Positions 43,411-52,993 are shown, counted from the stretch's first letter. The stretch: 64,000 bases of DNA from Bacillus sp. FJAT-29814 (GCF_001510715.1 NZ_LMTJ01000005.1:672138-736137); one strand, 5' to 3'. Notes: generated by a model not told the origin, from the letters alone. Numbers and translations: made by a program.

Positions 43411-44772
43411 TTATCCGATAATGACTTTTTCCTTAGGATAATGGAAGGTTTCCTTTCTACCTTTTCCTCGCATCATTAGCAGGCACGTCACAATTCCGAC
43501 CCGTCCAATAAACATTAAAATGATCAACAGGACTTTGCCGAAGGTCGACAATCTCGGAGTCAAACCGAGTGAGAGTCCGTTGGTTCCGAAAGCGGAGGAG
43601 ACTTCATAAATAATTTCGATCATTGTGCCCTTTTCAGTAATTGACAAGATGACAATCGAGAATAAACACAAAATCAGCGCAGATGTCAAAACGATGAATG
43701 ATTTTAACACATCATCCTGATTCAGTTCACGTTTGAAAATTTTGATTGAACCTTTTCCTTGTGCATAAAAGATGATTGCCAAAATAATAATCGCAAATGT
43801 GGTCGTACGAATTCCACCGCTGGCACTGCTCGGGGAACCGCCAATAAACATTAGCATCGACATAAACAGTTGATTGCTTATGGTAAATTCGTTCATATCT
43901 GTTGTCGCAAGTCCAGCACTTTTGGTTGTGACCGAATGGAAAAAAGCATAAAAGAATGATTCATGCCAATTCTTATCGGCAAAAAAGTGGTCGATATCCA
44001 ACAAATAAATGAATAACGCCCCGAGAACGGTCAGAATGACAAAGGTTAAAGTGGTTAATTTAGTAAACAGGGTAAAATGGAACTTTTTCTTATTTTTCAA
44101 GGTGAGAAAAAATTCATATACTTCTACGATCACCGGAAACCCGATTGCTCCGATAATAATCAATGACATAACGATAAATTGGACAAAGTAGTCATTCTCG
44201 AATGGCACGAGAGATTCCCCAGTAATGTCAAAACCTGCATTTGTTGTGGCACTGATTGAGGCAAAAAATCCATGTTTAAAAGCGGTTGAAAAGCTCTCGT
44301 AATACTTATAAAAATGGAGCCCCAAGATAATTCCGCCAATGATTTCGATTGATGTAATAATGATGAAAATCCGCTTTGCCATTTGTACGAGGCCAGCGAG
44401 ATTTGACTGATTATTGTCAATCATAATCAGCTGACGTTCCTTTAAGCCGACTTTTTTCCCAACCATAACCCATAGAAATGTACTTAACGACATAACCCCA
44501 AGCCCGCCCAATTGCAGCATGATACAAAGCAGGAAAATTCCGAAGTTATTAAAGGTATCCTTAAGTGAGATAGCACTCAGGCCGGTTACACTGATGGCGC
44601 TTGCCGCTGTAAACATAGCATCAATAAAGCTAAGCTTCACATTCGGTTGTAGAGCAATTGGCAGTTTGATCAGCAAGGTAGAAATAATGAGGGCAGACAA
44701 ATAAAAAATAATAATTAATTGGAATGCAGACATTTCCTTTGATTTAGCTTGTAGTTTTCCTTTTGAGTTCAT
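43411..44772 (-). CDS. Ktr/Trk-family potassium uptake channel subunit (KtrB/KtrD)
   Basis: A 453-residue integral membrane K+ channel-like subunit. Four pore repeats can be seen with selectivity-filter-type signatures (AISVTGLSA, TNAGFDITG, KSAGLATTDM, FGTNGLSLG) and repeated TM segments. It needs a cytosolic KtrA/KtrC RCK subunit, which is not encoded here, so it resembles orphan KtrD more than operon-linked KtrB. GAGGA sets the start at ATG 44772; the frame is open to 44868 upstream. Confidence 0.92.
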   Translation of the reverse strand: MNSKGKLQAKSKEMSAFQLIIIFYLSALIISTLLIKLPIALQPNVKLSFIDAMFTAASAISVTGLSAISLKDTFNNFGIFLLCIMLQLGGLGVMSLSTFLWVMVGKKVGLKERQLIMIDNNQSNLAGLVQMAKRIFIIITSIEIIGGIILGLHFYKYYESFSTAFKHGFFASISATTNAGFDITGESLVPFENDYFVQFIVMSLIIIGAIGFPVIVEVYEFFLTLKNKKKFHFTLFTKLTTLTFVILTVLGALFIYLLDIDHFFADKNWHESFFYAFFHSVTTKSAGLATTDMNEFTISNQLFMSMLMFIGGSPSSASGGIRTTTFAIIILAIIFYAQGKGSIKIFKRELNQDDVLKSFIVLTSALILCLFSIVILSITEKGTMIEIIYEVSSAFGTNGLSLGLTPRLSTFGKVLLIILMFIGRVGIVTCLLMMRGKGRKETFHYPKEKVIIG

Positions 44773-44906
44773 CCAATTCAGTCCTCTATCTAATCTATCT
44801 GCTATTCTATAACACACCAAGAAAAAAGTAAAAGATTGGTTGAGGTTAAATCGATGAAAGAAACTCAACCATCAATCATACAATTTTAATAAGGAACAAT
44901 TGGACG

Positions 44907-46280
44907 ATGTCATTTTTTAAAGAGGAAGTGGGATCTGAGGTGAATCAATCGTATTTAATCAAACCGATGCTAAATGAAGCCTACCCTATTATCGACTATG
45001 GAAAAGGAGTCTTTTTGTACGATATCGATGGAAAAAAATACTTAGATGCCGCTTCCGGTGCTGTCACCGCGAATATTGGACATGGAGTACCAGAGATTAT
45101 TGAGGCAATGACTGAACAGGCCAAAAAAGTATCATTCGTTTATCGTTCTCAGTTTACAAGTGAGGCGGCAGAAAAATTAGCTGAAAAAATCGCCAGCCTG
45201 GCCCCAGGGGATCTGAATTGGAGCTTTTTCGTCAACAGCGGATCTGAAGCGACGGAAACGGCGATGAAAATGGCAATTCAATACTGGCAGGAACAGGGGA
45301 TTTATACGAAGACAAAGGTATTGTCTAGATGGGTAAGCTATCACGGGATTACTTTGGGAGCGCTTTCGATGTCAGGGCATACCGGCAGAAGGGCAAGGTT
45401 CGTACCCCTCTTGGAGGATTTTCCGGTTATCAACCCGCCATACTGCTACCGTTGTCCTTATAGCTTAGAGGCCCCATCCTGCAACCATTTATGCGCAAGA
45501 GAGCTGGAAACGGCAATCAAACGGATCGGTTCAGATAACATAGCTGCTTTTATTGCCGAACCTGTAGTTGGTGCTGCTGGTGCTGCGATTACGCCGCCAA
45601 AGGATTATTTTAAGATTATTAAAAAAATCTGTGATGACCATAGTATTCTCTTTATTGCCGATGAGGTAATGACAGGTTCTGGTAGGACTGGGGCAATGCT
45701 TGCCTGTGAGCATTGGGAGGTTGTTCCTGACATTGTCACACTTGGTAAAGGCATGGGCGCCGGTTATGCCCCAATTGCTGCTGCAATGGCTAGTGAAAAG
45801 GTGATGAAGCCGATTCTAGCCGGTTCAAAATCGGTCATGAGCGGGCACACCTTGAGTGCGAATCCCCAGTCTTGTGCGGTTTCTTTGGCGGTGATCGAAT
45901 ATATCGAAAAACACAAGATTATGAGAAAAGTAGAAGAAAAAGGTGAATATTTACGAAAACGGCTTGAAAAATTAATGGACCAATTTTCATTTGTCGGTGA
46001 TGTCCGCGGCAAGGGGCTGCTTCTGGGGCTTGAATTTGTTATCGACCGAAAAACTAAAACTCCTTTTCCTCGTACTGCATTAATTACCCAAAGGATGATT
46101 GAGCTTGCCAAGGAAAAGGGACTAATTGTCTACCCTGCCGGTGCCGGAATTGATGGGGTTAACGGGGATGCCATCATTATTTCGCCACCGTTAACGATTA
46201 CTGAACAAGAAATGGATGAATTAATTGATTTGTTAGCAGAAACATTTGTCGCCTTTTCAAAGCAAATACAAATTGATTGA
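44907..46280 (+). CDS. yodT: Class III aminotransferase (YodT)
   Basis: A 457-residue PLP enzyme of the omega-amino acid transaminase class. Marks are FFVNSGSEATETAMKMA, SYHGITLGALSMSG, FIADEVMTGSGRTG and the PLP-Lys in VTLGKGMGAGYAP. In the kamA-yod cluster it probably removes the beta-amino group of N6-acetyl-beta-lysine; this is pathway inference. An internal CYRCPYSLEAPSCNHLC segment with four Cys is typical of this subfamily. The start ATG has AAGGAAC upstream. It is the first gene of yodT-S-R-Q. Confidence 0.92.
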   Translation: MSFFKEEVGSEVNQSYLIKPMLNEAYPIIDYGKGVFLYDIDGKKYLDAASGAVTANIGHGVPEIIEAMTEQAKKVSFVYRSQFTSEAAEKLAEKIASLAPGDLNWSFFVNSGSEATETAMKMAIQYWQEQGIYTKTKVLSRWVSYHGITLGALSMSGHTGRRARFVPLLEDFPVINPPYCYRCPYSLEAPSCNHLCARELETAIKRIGSDNIAAFIAEPVVGAAGAAITPPKDYFKIIKKICDDHSILFIADEVMTGSGRTGAMLACEHWEVVPDIVTLGKGMGAGYAPIAAAMASEKVMKPILAGSKSVMSGHTLSANPQSCAVSLAVIEYIEKHKIMRKVEEKGEYLRKRLEKLMDQFSFVGDVRGKGLLLGLEFVIDRKTKTPFPRTALITQRMIELAKEKGLIVYPAGAGIDGVNGDAIIISPPLTITEQEMDELIDLLAETFVAFSKQIQID

Positions 46281-46297
46281 TGGCTGGTGATAGCAAA

Positions 46298-46990
46298 ATG
46301 GATAATAAGTTTAGAAAAATTACGACATTAGAAAAGGTAATGGAGTATTTCAAAGATGGAATGACCTTAATGTTTGGCGGCTTTGGGGGTGTCGGTACAC
46401 CACCGTCGCTAATTGATGGAATTCTGGAAAAAGGGGTCCGTAATTTGACTTTGATTGGCAATGATACAGGGTTTCCGCATATTGGCATAGGTAAATTAGT
46501 GAGTCAAGGCCGTGCCTCCAAAGTCATAGCGTCCCATATTGGCTCCAACCCTTTTGCCGGCCAGTTCATGCATGAAGGGAAACTTAAGGTGGAGTTTTCT
46601 CCTCAAGGCATTTTGGCTGAAAGAATCCGTGCAGGCGGTGTCGGCCTTCCAGCAATTTTATCGGATATTGGGTTAGATAACGAGATTGTCGCAAAGGACA
46701 AACCGCGCCTTTCCCTTAATGGCAAGGATTATCTTGTGGAGTTCGCCCTAAAAGCGGAAGTGTCGATCGTTTATGCCAAAAAGGCAGACGCATACGGTAA
46801 TTTGATTTATGACAAAAGCGCTCGCAATACCAATCCGCTCGTCGCGATGGCCGGAGATATCACAATTGCGGAAGTCGAGGAAATTGTCCCGCTAGGAAGT
46901 TTGGATCCGGAGGAAATCATCACACCAGGTGTATTCGTCGATTATGTGATTCCTTCCAAGGGGGTGAATTGGACATGGGCATGGGAATAG
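46298..46990 (+). CDS. yodS: 3-oxoacid CoA-transferase subunit A (YodS)
   Basis: A 230-residue alpha subunit of a CoA transferase (GGFGGVGTPPSLIDGIL; IGNDTGFPHIGIGKL; GGVGLPAIL). Together with YodR it would move CoA to the 3-oxo acid formed from acetyl-beta-lysine. GGTGAT precedes ATG 46298. An alternative start at 46280 overlaps the yodT stop but has no ribosome site. It overlaps yodR by 16 bases. Confidence 0.9.
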   Translation: MDNKFRKITTLEKVMEYFKDGMTLMFGGFGGVGTPPSLIDGILEKGVRNLTLIGNDTGFPHIGIGKLVSQGRASKVIASHIGSNPFAGQFMHEGKLKVEFSPQGILAERIRAGGVGLPAILSDIGLDNEIVAKDKPRLSLNGKDYLVEFALKAEVSIVYAKKADAYGNLIYDKSARNTNPLVAMAGDITIAEVEEIVPLGSLDPEEIITPGVFVDYVIPSKGVNWTWAWE

Positions 46991-47640
46991 ATATCAGGAA
47001 TAGACTGGCACGAAGAGCTGCAGAGGAAATTCAATCTGGTATGGTAGTCAATCTTGGAATCGGCATCCCATCTCTTGTTCCCAATCATTTGCCGGCCAAT
47101 ATAAATGTCATGTTTCATGCTGAAAATGGGATTACCGGGATGGGGCCCAGTCCTGCTAGAGGAGACGAGGATGAAAACCTCTGCAATGCCGGTGGATTTC
47201 CTGTGACTTTAAAAACGGGAGGTTCATATTGTGACAGTGCCGTTTCGTTTGCGATGATTCGCAGGGGCCGAGTGGATATCACCGTTTTGGGGTCGCTTCA
47301 GGTCAGTGAGCGAGGCGATTTGGCAAACTGGATTGTACCAGGAAAGAAAGTGCCAGGCATGGGTGGAGCAATGGAACTTGCCCAAAAGGCCAAAAAGGTT
47401 ATCGTGTTGATGAATCATTGTGACAAGGCTGGCAACTCCAAGCTTTTACGTGAATGTACCATGCCGTTAACTGCAAGAGCTTGTGTCGATCTAATCATTA
47501 CAGAGTTGGCCGTCTTTCAGGTAACCAATGAAGGACTCGTGCTCACCGAAATTTTTGCACCCTATGATGTTGCAGATATAGCCAATAAAACAGAATGTGA
47601 ATTTACCATTAGTCAAAAAGTAAGGCAGATTCCATATTAA
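46975..47640 (+). CDS. yodR: 3-oxoacid CoA-transferase subunit B (YodR)
   Basis: A 221-residue beta subunit with VVNLGIGIPSLVPNHLP, and the catalytic Glu in FHAENGITGMGP that forms the glutamyl-CoA intermediate. AAGGGGGTGA, an excellent ribosome site inside yodS, sets ATG 46975. Confidence 0.92.
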   Translation: MGMGIDIRNRLARRAAEEIQSGMVVNLGIGIPSLVPNHLPANINVMFHAENGITGMGPSPARGDEDENLCNAGGFPVTLKTGGSYCDSAVSFAMIRRGRVDITVLGSLQVSERGDLANWIVPGKKVPGMGGAMELAQKAKKVIVLMNHCDKAGNSKLLRECTMPLTARACVDLIITELAVFQVTNEGLVLTEIFAPYDVADIANKTECEFTISQKVRQIPY

Positions 47641-47670
47641 TCATCGCAATTTTGTAAAGGAGTGGTGCAA

Positions 47671-48939
47671 TTGACAACCCATGAAATGAAGGTCAAAAGC
47701 TGGTTGAAGGAGAACCGTGCAAGGGGAGCCAGGCTTCTGCAATTGCTTGTCAGGGAAAATAGTACCAGGGGAAGGGAAAGTAGTGCGCAAGCCATTCTGA
47801 TTGAAAAATGCCGCCAGCTCGGATTGGCGGTTGATTTATGGGAGCTTGACCGGGAGGAACTGGCCGATCACCCCGCTTTTTGCTGCGATCGTCAAAGCTT
47901 TGCAGGCAACCCTAACTTAGTGGCTGTTTTAAAAGGTTCTGGCGGCGGGAAATCGATTATCTTAAATGGCCATATAGATGTTGTCCCAGTCGGCGATGAA
48001 ACGAGTTGGGAACTTGATCCTTTTAGCGGGCATATCGAATCTGGAAAGCTGTATGGCCGAGGGGCAACCGATATGAAGGGCGGAACCGTTTCCTTGTTAT
48101 TGGCGCTTGAATCGATTATCGCCTCTGGAATCAAGCTAAAAGGTGATGTAATTTTTCAAAGTGTAATCGAAGAAGAAAGCGGCGGTGCCGGTACGTTGGC
48201 TGCAGTCCTTCGGGGATATCAAGCGGATGGCGCTATCATTCCCGAACCGACCAACATGAAAATTTTCCCGAAACAGCAGGGGTCAATGTGGTTTCGAATT
48301 ACTGTGACCGGTAAGGCTGCGCACGGCGGCACCAGATATGAAGGAGTTAGCGCAATTGAAAAATCAATGATAGTGATTCAAAGGTTACAAAAATTAGAGA
48401 AAGATAGAAATGCGGAAATTACCGACCCTCTTTATGAAAAAACTCCTATTCCTATTCCGATCAACATTGGGAAAATTTCCAGCGGCCAGTGGCCCTCTTC
48501 GGTCCCAGACACTGCAATCATCGAAGGTCGAATGGGTGTGGCACCCGAGGAGACCATTCAAAATGCTCAACATGAAATGGAGCGGTGTCTGGAAGGTTTA
48601 AAGCTTGAGGATGAATGGTTTGAAGCCAATCATGTGAAGCTGGAGTGGTTCGGAGCCCAGTGGCTGCCTGGCAGCTTGGCAACTGATCACATGTTAATTA
48701 CTCAGCTGCGTGAAAGTTTCACAGAAATTAAAGGTGAGTCGCCGATCATAGAAGCGAGTCCATGGGGAACAGATGGCGGTATCCTTTCCAATGTCGGTGG
48801 TACCCCTGTTGTAGTGTTTGGGCCGGGAACGACTGAAATGGCCCATGACGCGAACGAATATATTATTCTGGAAGAAATGTTCGCTGCCAGTGAAATCATT
48901 GCCCTGACTCTTTTAAAATGGTGTGAAATAGCCCAATAG
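47671..48939 (+). CDS. yodQ: M20 family deacylase (YodQ, ArgE/DapE type)
   Basis: A 422-residue zinc amidohydrolase. Metal site and catalysis residues are in LNGHIDVVPVGDE, GRGATDMKGG, VIEEESGGAGTL and, at the C-terminus, TTEMAHDANEYI. Its dimerisation domain lies between. In this cluster it most likely removes the acetyl group from an acetamido acid such as 4-acetamidobutyrate; that is inference. AAAGGAG sets a TTG start at 47671. A terminator follows, splitting it from yodP. Confidence 0.9.
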   Translation: MTTHEMKVKSWLKENRARGARLLQLLVRENSTRGRESSAQAILIEKCRQLGLAVDLWELDREELADHPAFCCDRQSFAGNPNLVAVLKGSGGGKSIILNGHIDVVPVGDETSWELDPFSGHIESGKLYGRGATDMKGGTVSLLLALESIIASGIKLKGDVIFQSVIEEESGGAGTLAAVLRGYQADGAIIPEPTNMKIFPKQQGSMWFRITVTGKAAHGGTRYEGVSAIEKSMIVIQRLQKLEKDRNAEITDPLYEKTPIPIPINIGKISSGQWPSSVPDTAIIEGRMGVAPEETIQNAQHEMERCLEGLKLEDEWFEANHVKLEWFGAQWLPGSLATDHMLITQLRESFTEIKGESPIIEASPWGTDGGILSNVGGTPVVVFGPGTTEMAHDANEYIILEEMFAASEIIALTLLKWCEIAQ

Positions 48940-49010
48940 ACTGATTTTTATCCTATTTGGAAGGAAACGGACCGGACGAAAGCGAATAATGACTGGTATG
49001 ATGTACTGGG

Positions 49011-49044
49011 AATGTCTGGCTGCAAACATGGCCAGGCATTTTTT
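49011..49044 (+). terminator. Terminator between yodQ and yodP
   Basis: AATGTCTGGC and GCCAGGCATT (one G-T wobble), 10-base loop, then TTTT. It separates the yodTSRQ unit from yodP. Confidence 0.8.
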
Positions 49045-49070
49045 CGAATAGTTATCCAAGGGGTGAAGCA

Positions 49071-49925
49071 ATGAATCAGCAGGCTACTACGTTAATCCTA
49101 GAAAACTTTGGTTATTATCTTGCAGTCTATATCGATCCGTTTAATAAAAGAATCCGAGTAGATGATTATCGTGGGAATCTAAAGCAGGCACTTGAAGAGG
49201 CGGAAATCCTTGTCCACAAGCACAAGGCTGAAAAATTAATTGTTAAAGGCCGAAAAGAGGACACTCTTAAACTGTTTGAGTCTGGTCTGCAGCCTGAGGC
49301 AGTGATAGACCGCTATTTTCACGGCTCAGATGCCATTTTATTTTCAAAGTTTTACACATCAGACCGAAAGCATAACGATCATTGGCTTACGGAGGACGGA
49401 ATTGTTCATTCGATTTATCAATTGGATTCTTCGTCACCAAAGTCCACTCCACCAAAGGAATATCAATTGAAAAAAGTGAATGAAATACATGCTGAACAGC
49501 TCTCCGCTCTTTACTCTCAGGTGTTTCAAATCTATCCGACTCCACTGCAGGATGCCGAATACATTAAGAAGACGATGAAGGAAGGGACGATATACTATGC
49601 CTTCTTTTATCAAGAGAAAATCGTCAGTGCTGCCTCAGCCGAAATAAATGGATTTTACAAAAATGCCGAATTAACCGACTGTGCAACACTGACCGAGCAT
49701 CGACAGTACGGGTTAATGAAGCTGATCCTACAGGAGCTTGAGGGAGAGTTGCAACGGAAAGGGATTTTTTGCGCTTATTCGATTGCAAGATCCCTGTCGT
49801 TTGGCATGAATGCCGTTTTGTACCAGCTTGGATATTCCTACCGAGGCAGGTTAATGAATAACGTCTATATCTATGATAAGCTTGAAAATATGAATATGTG
49901 GGTAAAGGATTTGGCAGGCTGCTAA
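49071..49925 (+). CDS. yodP: Beta-lysine N-acetyltransferase (YodP/AblB)
   Basis: A 284-residue GNAT enzyme. The C-terminal acetyltransferase domain (from about residue 138, YQLKKVNEIHAEQLSALYSQ) includes ADCATLTEHRQYG-like CoA-binding region (TDCATLTEHRQYGLMKLIL) and SFGMNAVLYQLGYSYRGR. The family acetylates beta-lysine at N6, making a compatible solute in archaea and an intermediate here. AAGGGGTGAAG precedes ATG 49071. It is the partner of kamA, though the sigma-54 activator sits between them. Confidence 0.9.
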   Translation: MNQQATTLILENFGYYLAVYIDPFNKRIRVDDYRGNLKQALEEAEILVHKHKAEKLIVKGRKEDTLKLFESGLQPEAVIDRYFHGSDAILFSKFYTSDRKHNDHWLTEDGIVHSIYQLDSSSPKSTPPKEYQLKKVNEIHAEQLSALYSQVFQIYPTPLQDAEYIKKTMKEGTIYYAFFYQEKIVSAASAEINGFYKNAELTDCATLTEHRQYGLMKLILQELEGELQRKGIFCAYSIARSLSFGMNAVLYQLGYSYRGRLMNNVYIYDKLENMNMWVKDLAGC

Positions 49926-49988
49926 AATTTCGGCGTTAAGTGACAACTTTTCGGCACCCCATTTTAAGGAAGGGAAGGTGAAAGGAGG

Positions 49989-51377
49989 ATGGGGCAATTA
50001 ACCGCATTAACCCAGGAAGTTTTAACGGCAATTTTGAAAAGTATTGATGAAGGAATCCATGTGGTCAATACGGAGGGGAAAACGATTTATTATAATGAAG
50101 TGGCCGCCAGACATGATGGCGTTGAGGTTGCCGAGGTGCTTGGGAAACATTTATTTGAGGCTTTCCCGTCGTTAACCAAGTATTCAAGCACACTGTTAAG
50201 GGTGATCAAGACAGCAAAGCCAATCTATAATCAAACTCAGGTTTATGTCAATCTGCACGGAGCAAGGATTGATACCATCAATACCACCCTTCCCATCCTT
50301 CTTGGTGACGAAGTGATTGGCGCGGTGGAAATTGCCAAGGATTATTCACGGATGAAGCTGCTTTCGGAGAGATTGCTTGATCTGCAAAAAGGGCGTAATA
50401 AAAGCAGGAAGAAAAAGCTGCCAAAGCAGGTTAAATACACGTTTAATGACTTGAAGACGGTGAATTCCGCCTTTAAATCTTTAAAGGAAGAGGCTAGGAA
50501 GCTGGCAAAATCTAATTCTCCGATTCTTGTATACGGAGAGTCCGGGACGGGGAAAGAACTTTTTGTCCAAGGGATCCATGATGAATCCCGCCGTAGCAAT
50601 GGCCCGTTTATTGCGCAAAATTGTGCGGCCATTCCTGAATCACTACTTGAAAGTATTTTGTTTGGCACGGCGAAGGGGAGTTATACTGGGGCGGTTGATC
50701 GGAAGGGTTTATTTGAACTTTCCGATGGCGGAACGCTATTTTTGGATGAGCTGCATACCATGCCAATTGAACTGCAGGCGAAGCTGTTAAGGGTATTGGA
50801 GGATGGGATCGTAAGAAGGGTTGGAGGCTCGGAGAATATTTTGGTTGATGTCCGCGTAATTGCCGCGGTAAATGTCCATCCAGGCAAGGCGCTGCAACAG
50901 CAGCTGTTGCGGTCTGATCTCTATTACCGGTTAAACGTATTTACCTTTTCGCTCCTGCCGCTTCGGGAAAGGAAAGAGGATATTTTGTTTTTGACCGATT
51001 GTTTTATTGGAGAGTTTAACAGTAATCTTCAGAAAAATATTCAAGGTCTGGACCAACAGCTGCAATCATTTTTTCAAGAATACCAATGGCCGGGGAATGT
51101 CCGTGAACTAAAGCATACAGTTGAATATATGATGAACGTTTGTGAGCGCGAACTCCTGGGTACCGAGGATTTGCCGGTCATGTTAAAACAGTTGTTAAGC
51201 CCTGCCCGTCGAAATCAGAAGCCTGAGAGCTTGTCATTAAGAAGAAATCTTGATGAGCTGGAGAAAAGTCTGATTATGAAGGCGTTGGATCAGTGTGACG
51301 GAAATATCAATCAAGCAGCCAAACTTTTAGACATTCCCAGACAAACATTACAATACAAACTTAAAAAACAATCATAA
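49989..51377 (+). CDS. Sigma-54-dependent transcriptional activator (PAS-AAA+-Fis HTH)
   Basis: A 462-residue enhancer-binding protein. Residues 10-120 form a PAS sensor. The AAA+ domain has Walker A GESGTGKE (183-190), the sigma-54 contact loop as GSYTGA at 230-235 instead of the usual GAFTGA, and Walker B GGTLFLDEL (247-255). A Fis-type HTH closes the protein (NINQAAKLLDIPRQTLQYKL). GAAAGGAGG precedes ATG 49989. It lies directly upstream of a consensus -24/-12 promoter for kamA, so it is the probable lysine-responsive activator. B. subtilis controls this cluster differently (SigE, as I recall). Confidence 0.93.
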   Translation: MGQLTALTQEVLTAILKSIDEGIHVVNTEGKTIYYNEVAARHDGVEVAEVLGKHLFEAFPSLTKYSSTLLRVIKTAKPIYNQTQVYVNLHGARIDTINTTLPILLGDEVIGAVEIAKDYSRMKLLSERLLDLQKGRNKSRKKKLPKQVKYTFNDLKTVNSAFKSLKEEARKLAKSNSPILVYGESGTGKELFVQGIHDESRRSNGPFIAQNCAAIPESLLESILFGTAKGSYTGAVDRKGLFELSDGGTLFLDELHTMPIELQAKLLRVLEDGIVRRVGGSENILVDVRVIAAVNVHPGKALQQQLLRSDLYYRLNVFTFSLLPLRERKEDILFLTDCFIGEFNSNLQKNIQGLDQQLQSFFQEYQWPGNVRELKHTVEYMMNVCERELLGTEDLPVMLKQLLSPARRNQKPESLSLRRNLDELEKSLIMKALDQCDGNINQAAKLLDIPRQTLQYKLKKQS

Positions 51378-51378
51378 A

Positions 51379-51406
51379 AAAGCGCCGATTTTTCGGCGTT
51401 TTTTTT
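51379..51406 (+). terminator. Terminator after the sigma-54 activator gene
   Basis: AACGCCGA-type stem (CGCCGA at 51383-51388 with TCGGCG at 51393-51398) followed by T8. Confidence 0.88.
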
Positions 51407-51491
51407 GCTAATTCTCAAGCTCAGATTGGGCCTCGCCCGCAATGTCTTGCTGTTAAAGCGTTTATTAAACGAGCACCTTCAGTTTAAAGCC

Positions 51492-51509
51492 TTGGCACGG
51501 TTCTTGCAT
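51492..51509 (+). promoter_or_regulatory. Sigma-54 (-24/-12) promoter of kamA
   Basis: TTGGCACGGTTCTTGCAT matches the TGGCAC-N5-TTGC consensus exactly (GG at -24, GC at -12). It lies 36 bases before the kamA ATG. The 13-base palindrome CGTTTATTAAACG (51459-51471) lies just upstream and may be an activator site. Confidence 0.93.
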
Positions 51510-51544
51510 ATTATGTTAGCAAAGCGGGATAGGAGGAACAGAAC

Positions 51545-52978
51545 ATGAAATCATTTGTTTTTAAGCCGAAACGGCATTGGAAGGATATAGAGCTTTGGAA
51601 AGATGTGACTGAAGAGCAATGGAACGATTGGCTGTGGCAGTTAACCAATACCATCCGTACATTGGATGATCTGAAAAAGGTGATAAATCTTACCCCTGAT
51701 GAAGAGGAAGGAGTAAGAATTTCCACGAAAACAATCCCCCTAAATATTACACCCTATTATGCATCTTTAATGAACGCTGATGACCCACGCTGTCCCATTA
51801 GAATGCAGTCGGTGCCGGTTTCAAAGGAAATATACAAAACGAAATATGACCTTGAAGACCCGTTATATGAAGACGAAGATTCTCCTGTTCCCGGGTTAAC
51901 ACATCGATATCCTGACCGTGTTCTTTTTCTTGTCACCAATCAATGCTCCATGTATTGCCGTTATTGTACCAGAAGACGTTTTTCCGGGCAGATTGGAATG
52001 GGGGTGCCGAAGAAACAGCTTGATGCCGCTATATCTTATATCAGACAGACACCCCAAGTACGCGATGTGTTAATTTCCGGCGGCGATGGGCTGCTTATCA
52101 ATGATAATATATTGGAATACATTTTGAAAAATCTGCGGGAAATTGACCATGTTGAAATTATTCGAATCGGTACCAGAGCACCAGTCGTGTTTCCGCAGCG
52201 AATTACCGAAAACCTGTGCAATATATTGAAAAAATACCATCCGGTTTGGCTGAATACCCATTTTAATACCTCGATTGAAATTACAGAGGATTCAAAACAG
52301 GCCTGCGAAATGCTGGCCAACGCCGGCGTGCCGGTCGGCAACCAATCCGTCATCCTCGCAGGAATAAACGACAGTGTACCGATCATGAAAAAGCTGATGC
52401 ATGATCTCGTAAAAATTCGCGTAAGACCTTATTATATCTATCAGTGCGATTTGTCTGAAGGAATCGGCCACTTCCGAGCACCGGTTTCTAAAGGGTTGGA
52501 AATTATTGAAGGCTTACGCGGCCATACAAGCGGATATGCTGTGCCTACCTTTGTCGTCGATGCACCAGGCGGCGGGGGGAAGATTGCTGTGCAGCCGAAT
52601 TATATCATTTCGCAAAGTCCGGAGAAGGTTGTCCTTCGTAATTTTGAAGGCGTCATTACCTCCTATCCTGAACCGGAAAATTATGTCCCAGGCAGAGCAG
52701 AGGATTATTTTAAAGAAGTTTATCCTGACATGGATGAGAAAAAATCGCTAAACGGCATTGCCGGAATCATGAATGACCAGCGTTTTAATCTTGTTCCTGA
52801 AGGACTGTCGCGGTTAAATCGCCGCAAAGAATACAACCAAGACCCGGCTCATTCGACATTAAAGGATAAGCGAAGCAAACGGGATGAACTAAAGGAAAAG
52901 AAATTTCAAGCTTTACAACAAAAAGAAGCCCCGAAAGGCCAAGTCCAACAAACGACTGTGGAAACTAAACAGGAATAG
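51545..52978 (+). CDS. kamA: Lysine 2,3-aminomutase
   Basis: A 477-residue radical SAM/PLP enzyme converting L-lysine to L-beta-lysine. The cluster motif is NQCSMYCRYCTRRRF (Cys134, Cys138, Cys141). The PLP-lysine is in DAPGGGGKIAVQPNY. The SAM-binding glycines are in LISGGDGLL. A C-terminal Lys/Gln-rich tail of about 60 residues is longer than the clostridial form and is typical of bacilli. AGGAGGAAC precedes ATG 51545. Expression appears to depend on sigma-54. Confidence 0.96.
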   Translation: MKSFVFKPKRHWKDIELWKDVTEEQWNDWLWQLTNTIRTLDDLKKVINLTPDEEEGVRISTKTIPLNITPYYASLMNADDPRCPIRMQSVPVSKEIYKTKYDLEDPLYEDEDSPVPGLTHRYPDRVLFLVTNQCSMYCRYCTRRRFSGQIGMGVPKKQLDAAISYIRQTPQVRDVLISGGDGLLINDNILEYILKNLREIDHVEIIRIGTRAPVVFPQRITENLCNILKKYHPVWLNTHFNTSIEITEDSKQACEMLANAGVPVGNQSVILAGINDSVPIMKKLMHDLVKIRVRPYYIYQCDLSEGIGHFRAPVSKGLEIIEGLRGHTSGYAVPTFVVDAPGGGGKIAVQPNYIISQSPEKVVLRNFEGVITSYPEPENYVPGRAEDYFKEVYPDMDEKKSLNGIAGIMNDQRFNLVPEGLSRLNRRKEYNQDPAHSTLKDKRSKRDELKEKKFQALQQKEAPKGQVQQTTVETKQE

Positions 52979-52993
52979 GAGTGACGTTCAAAA

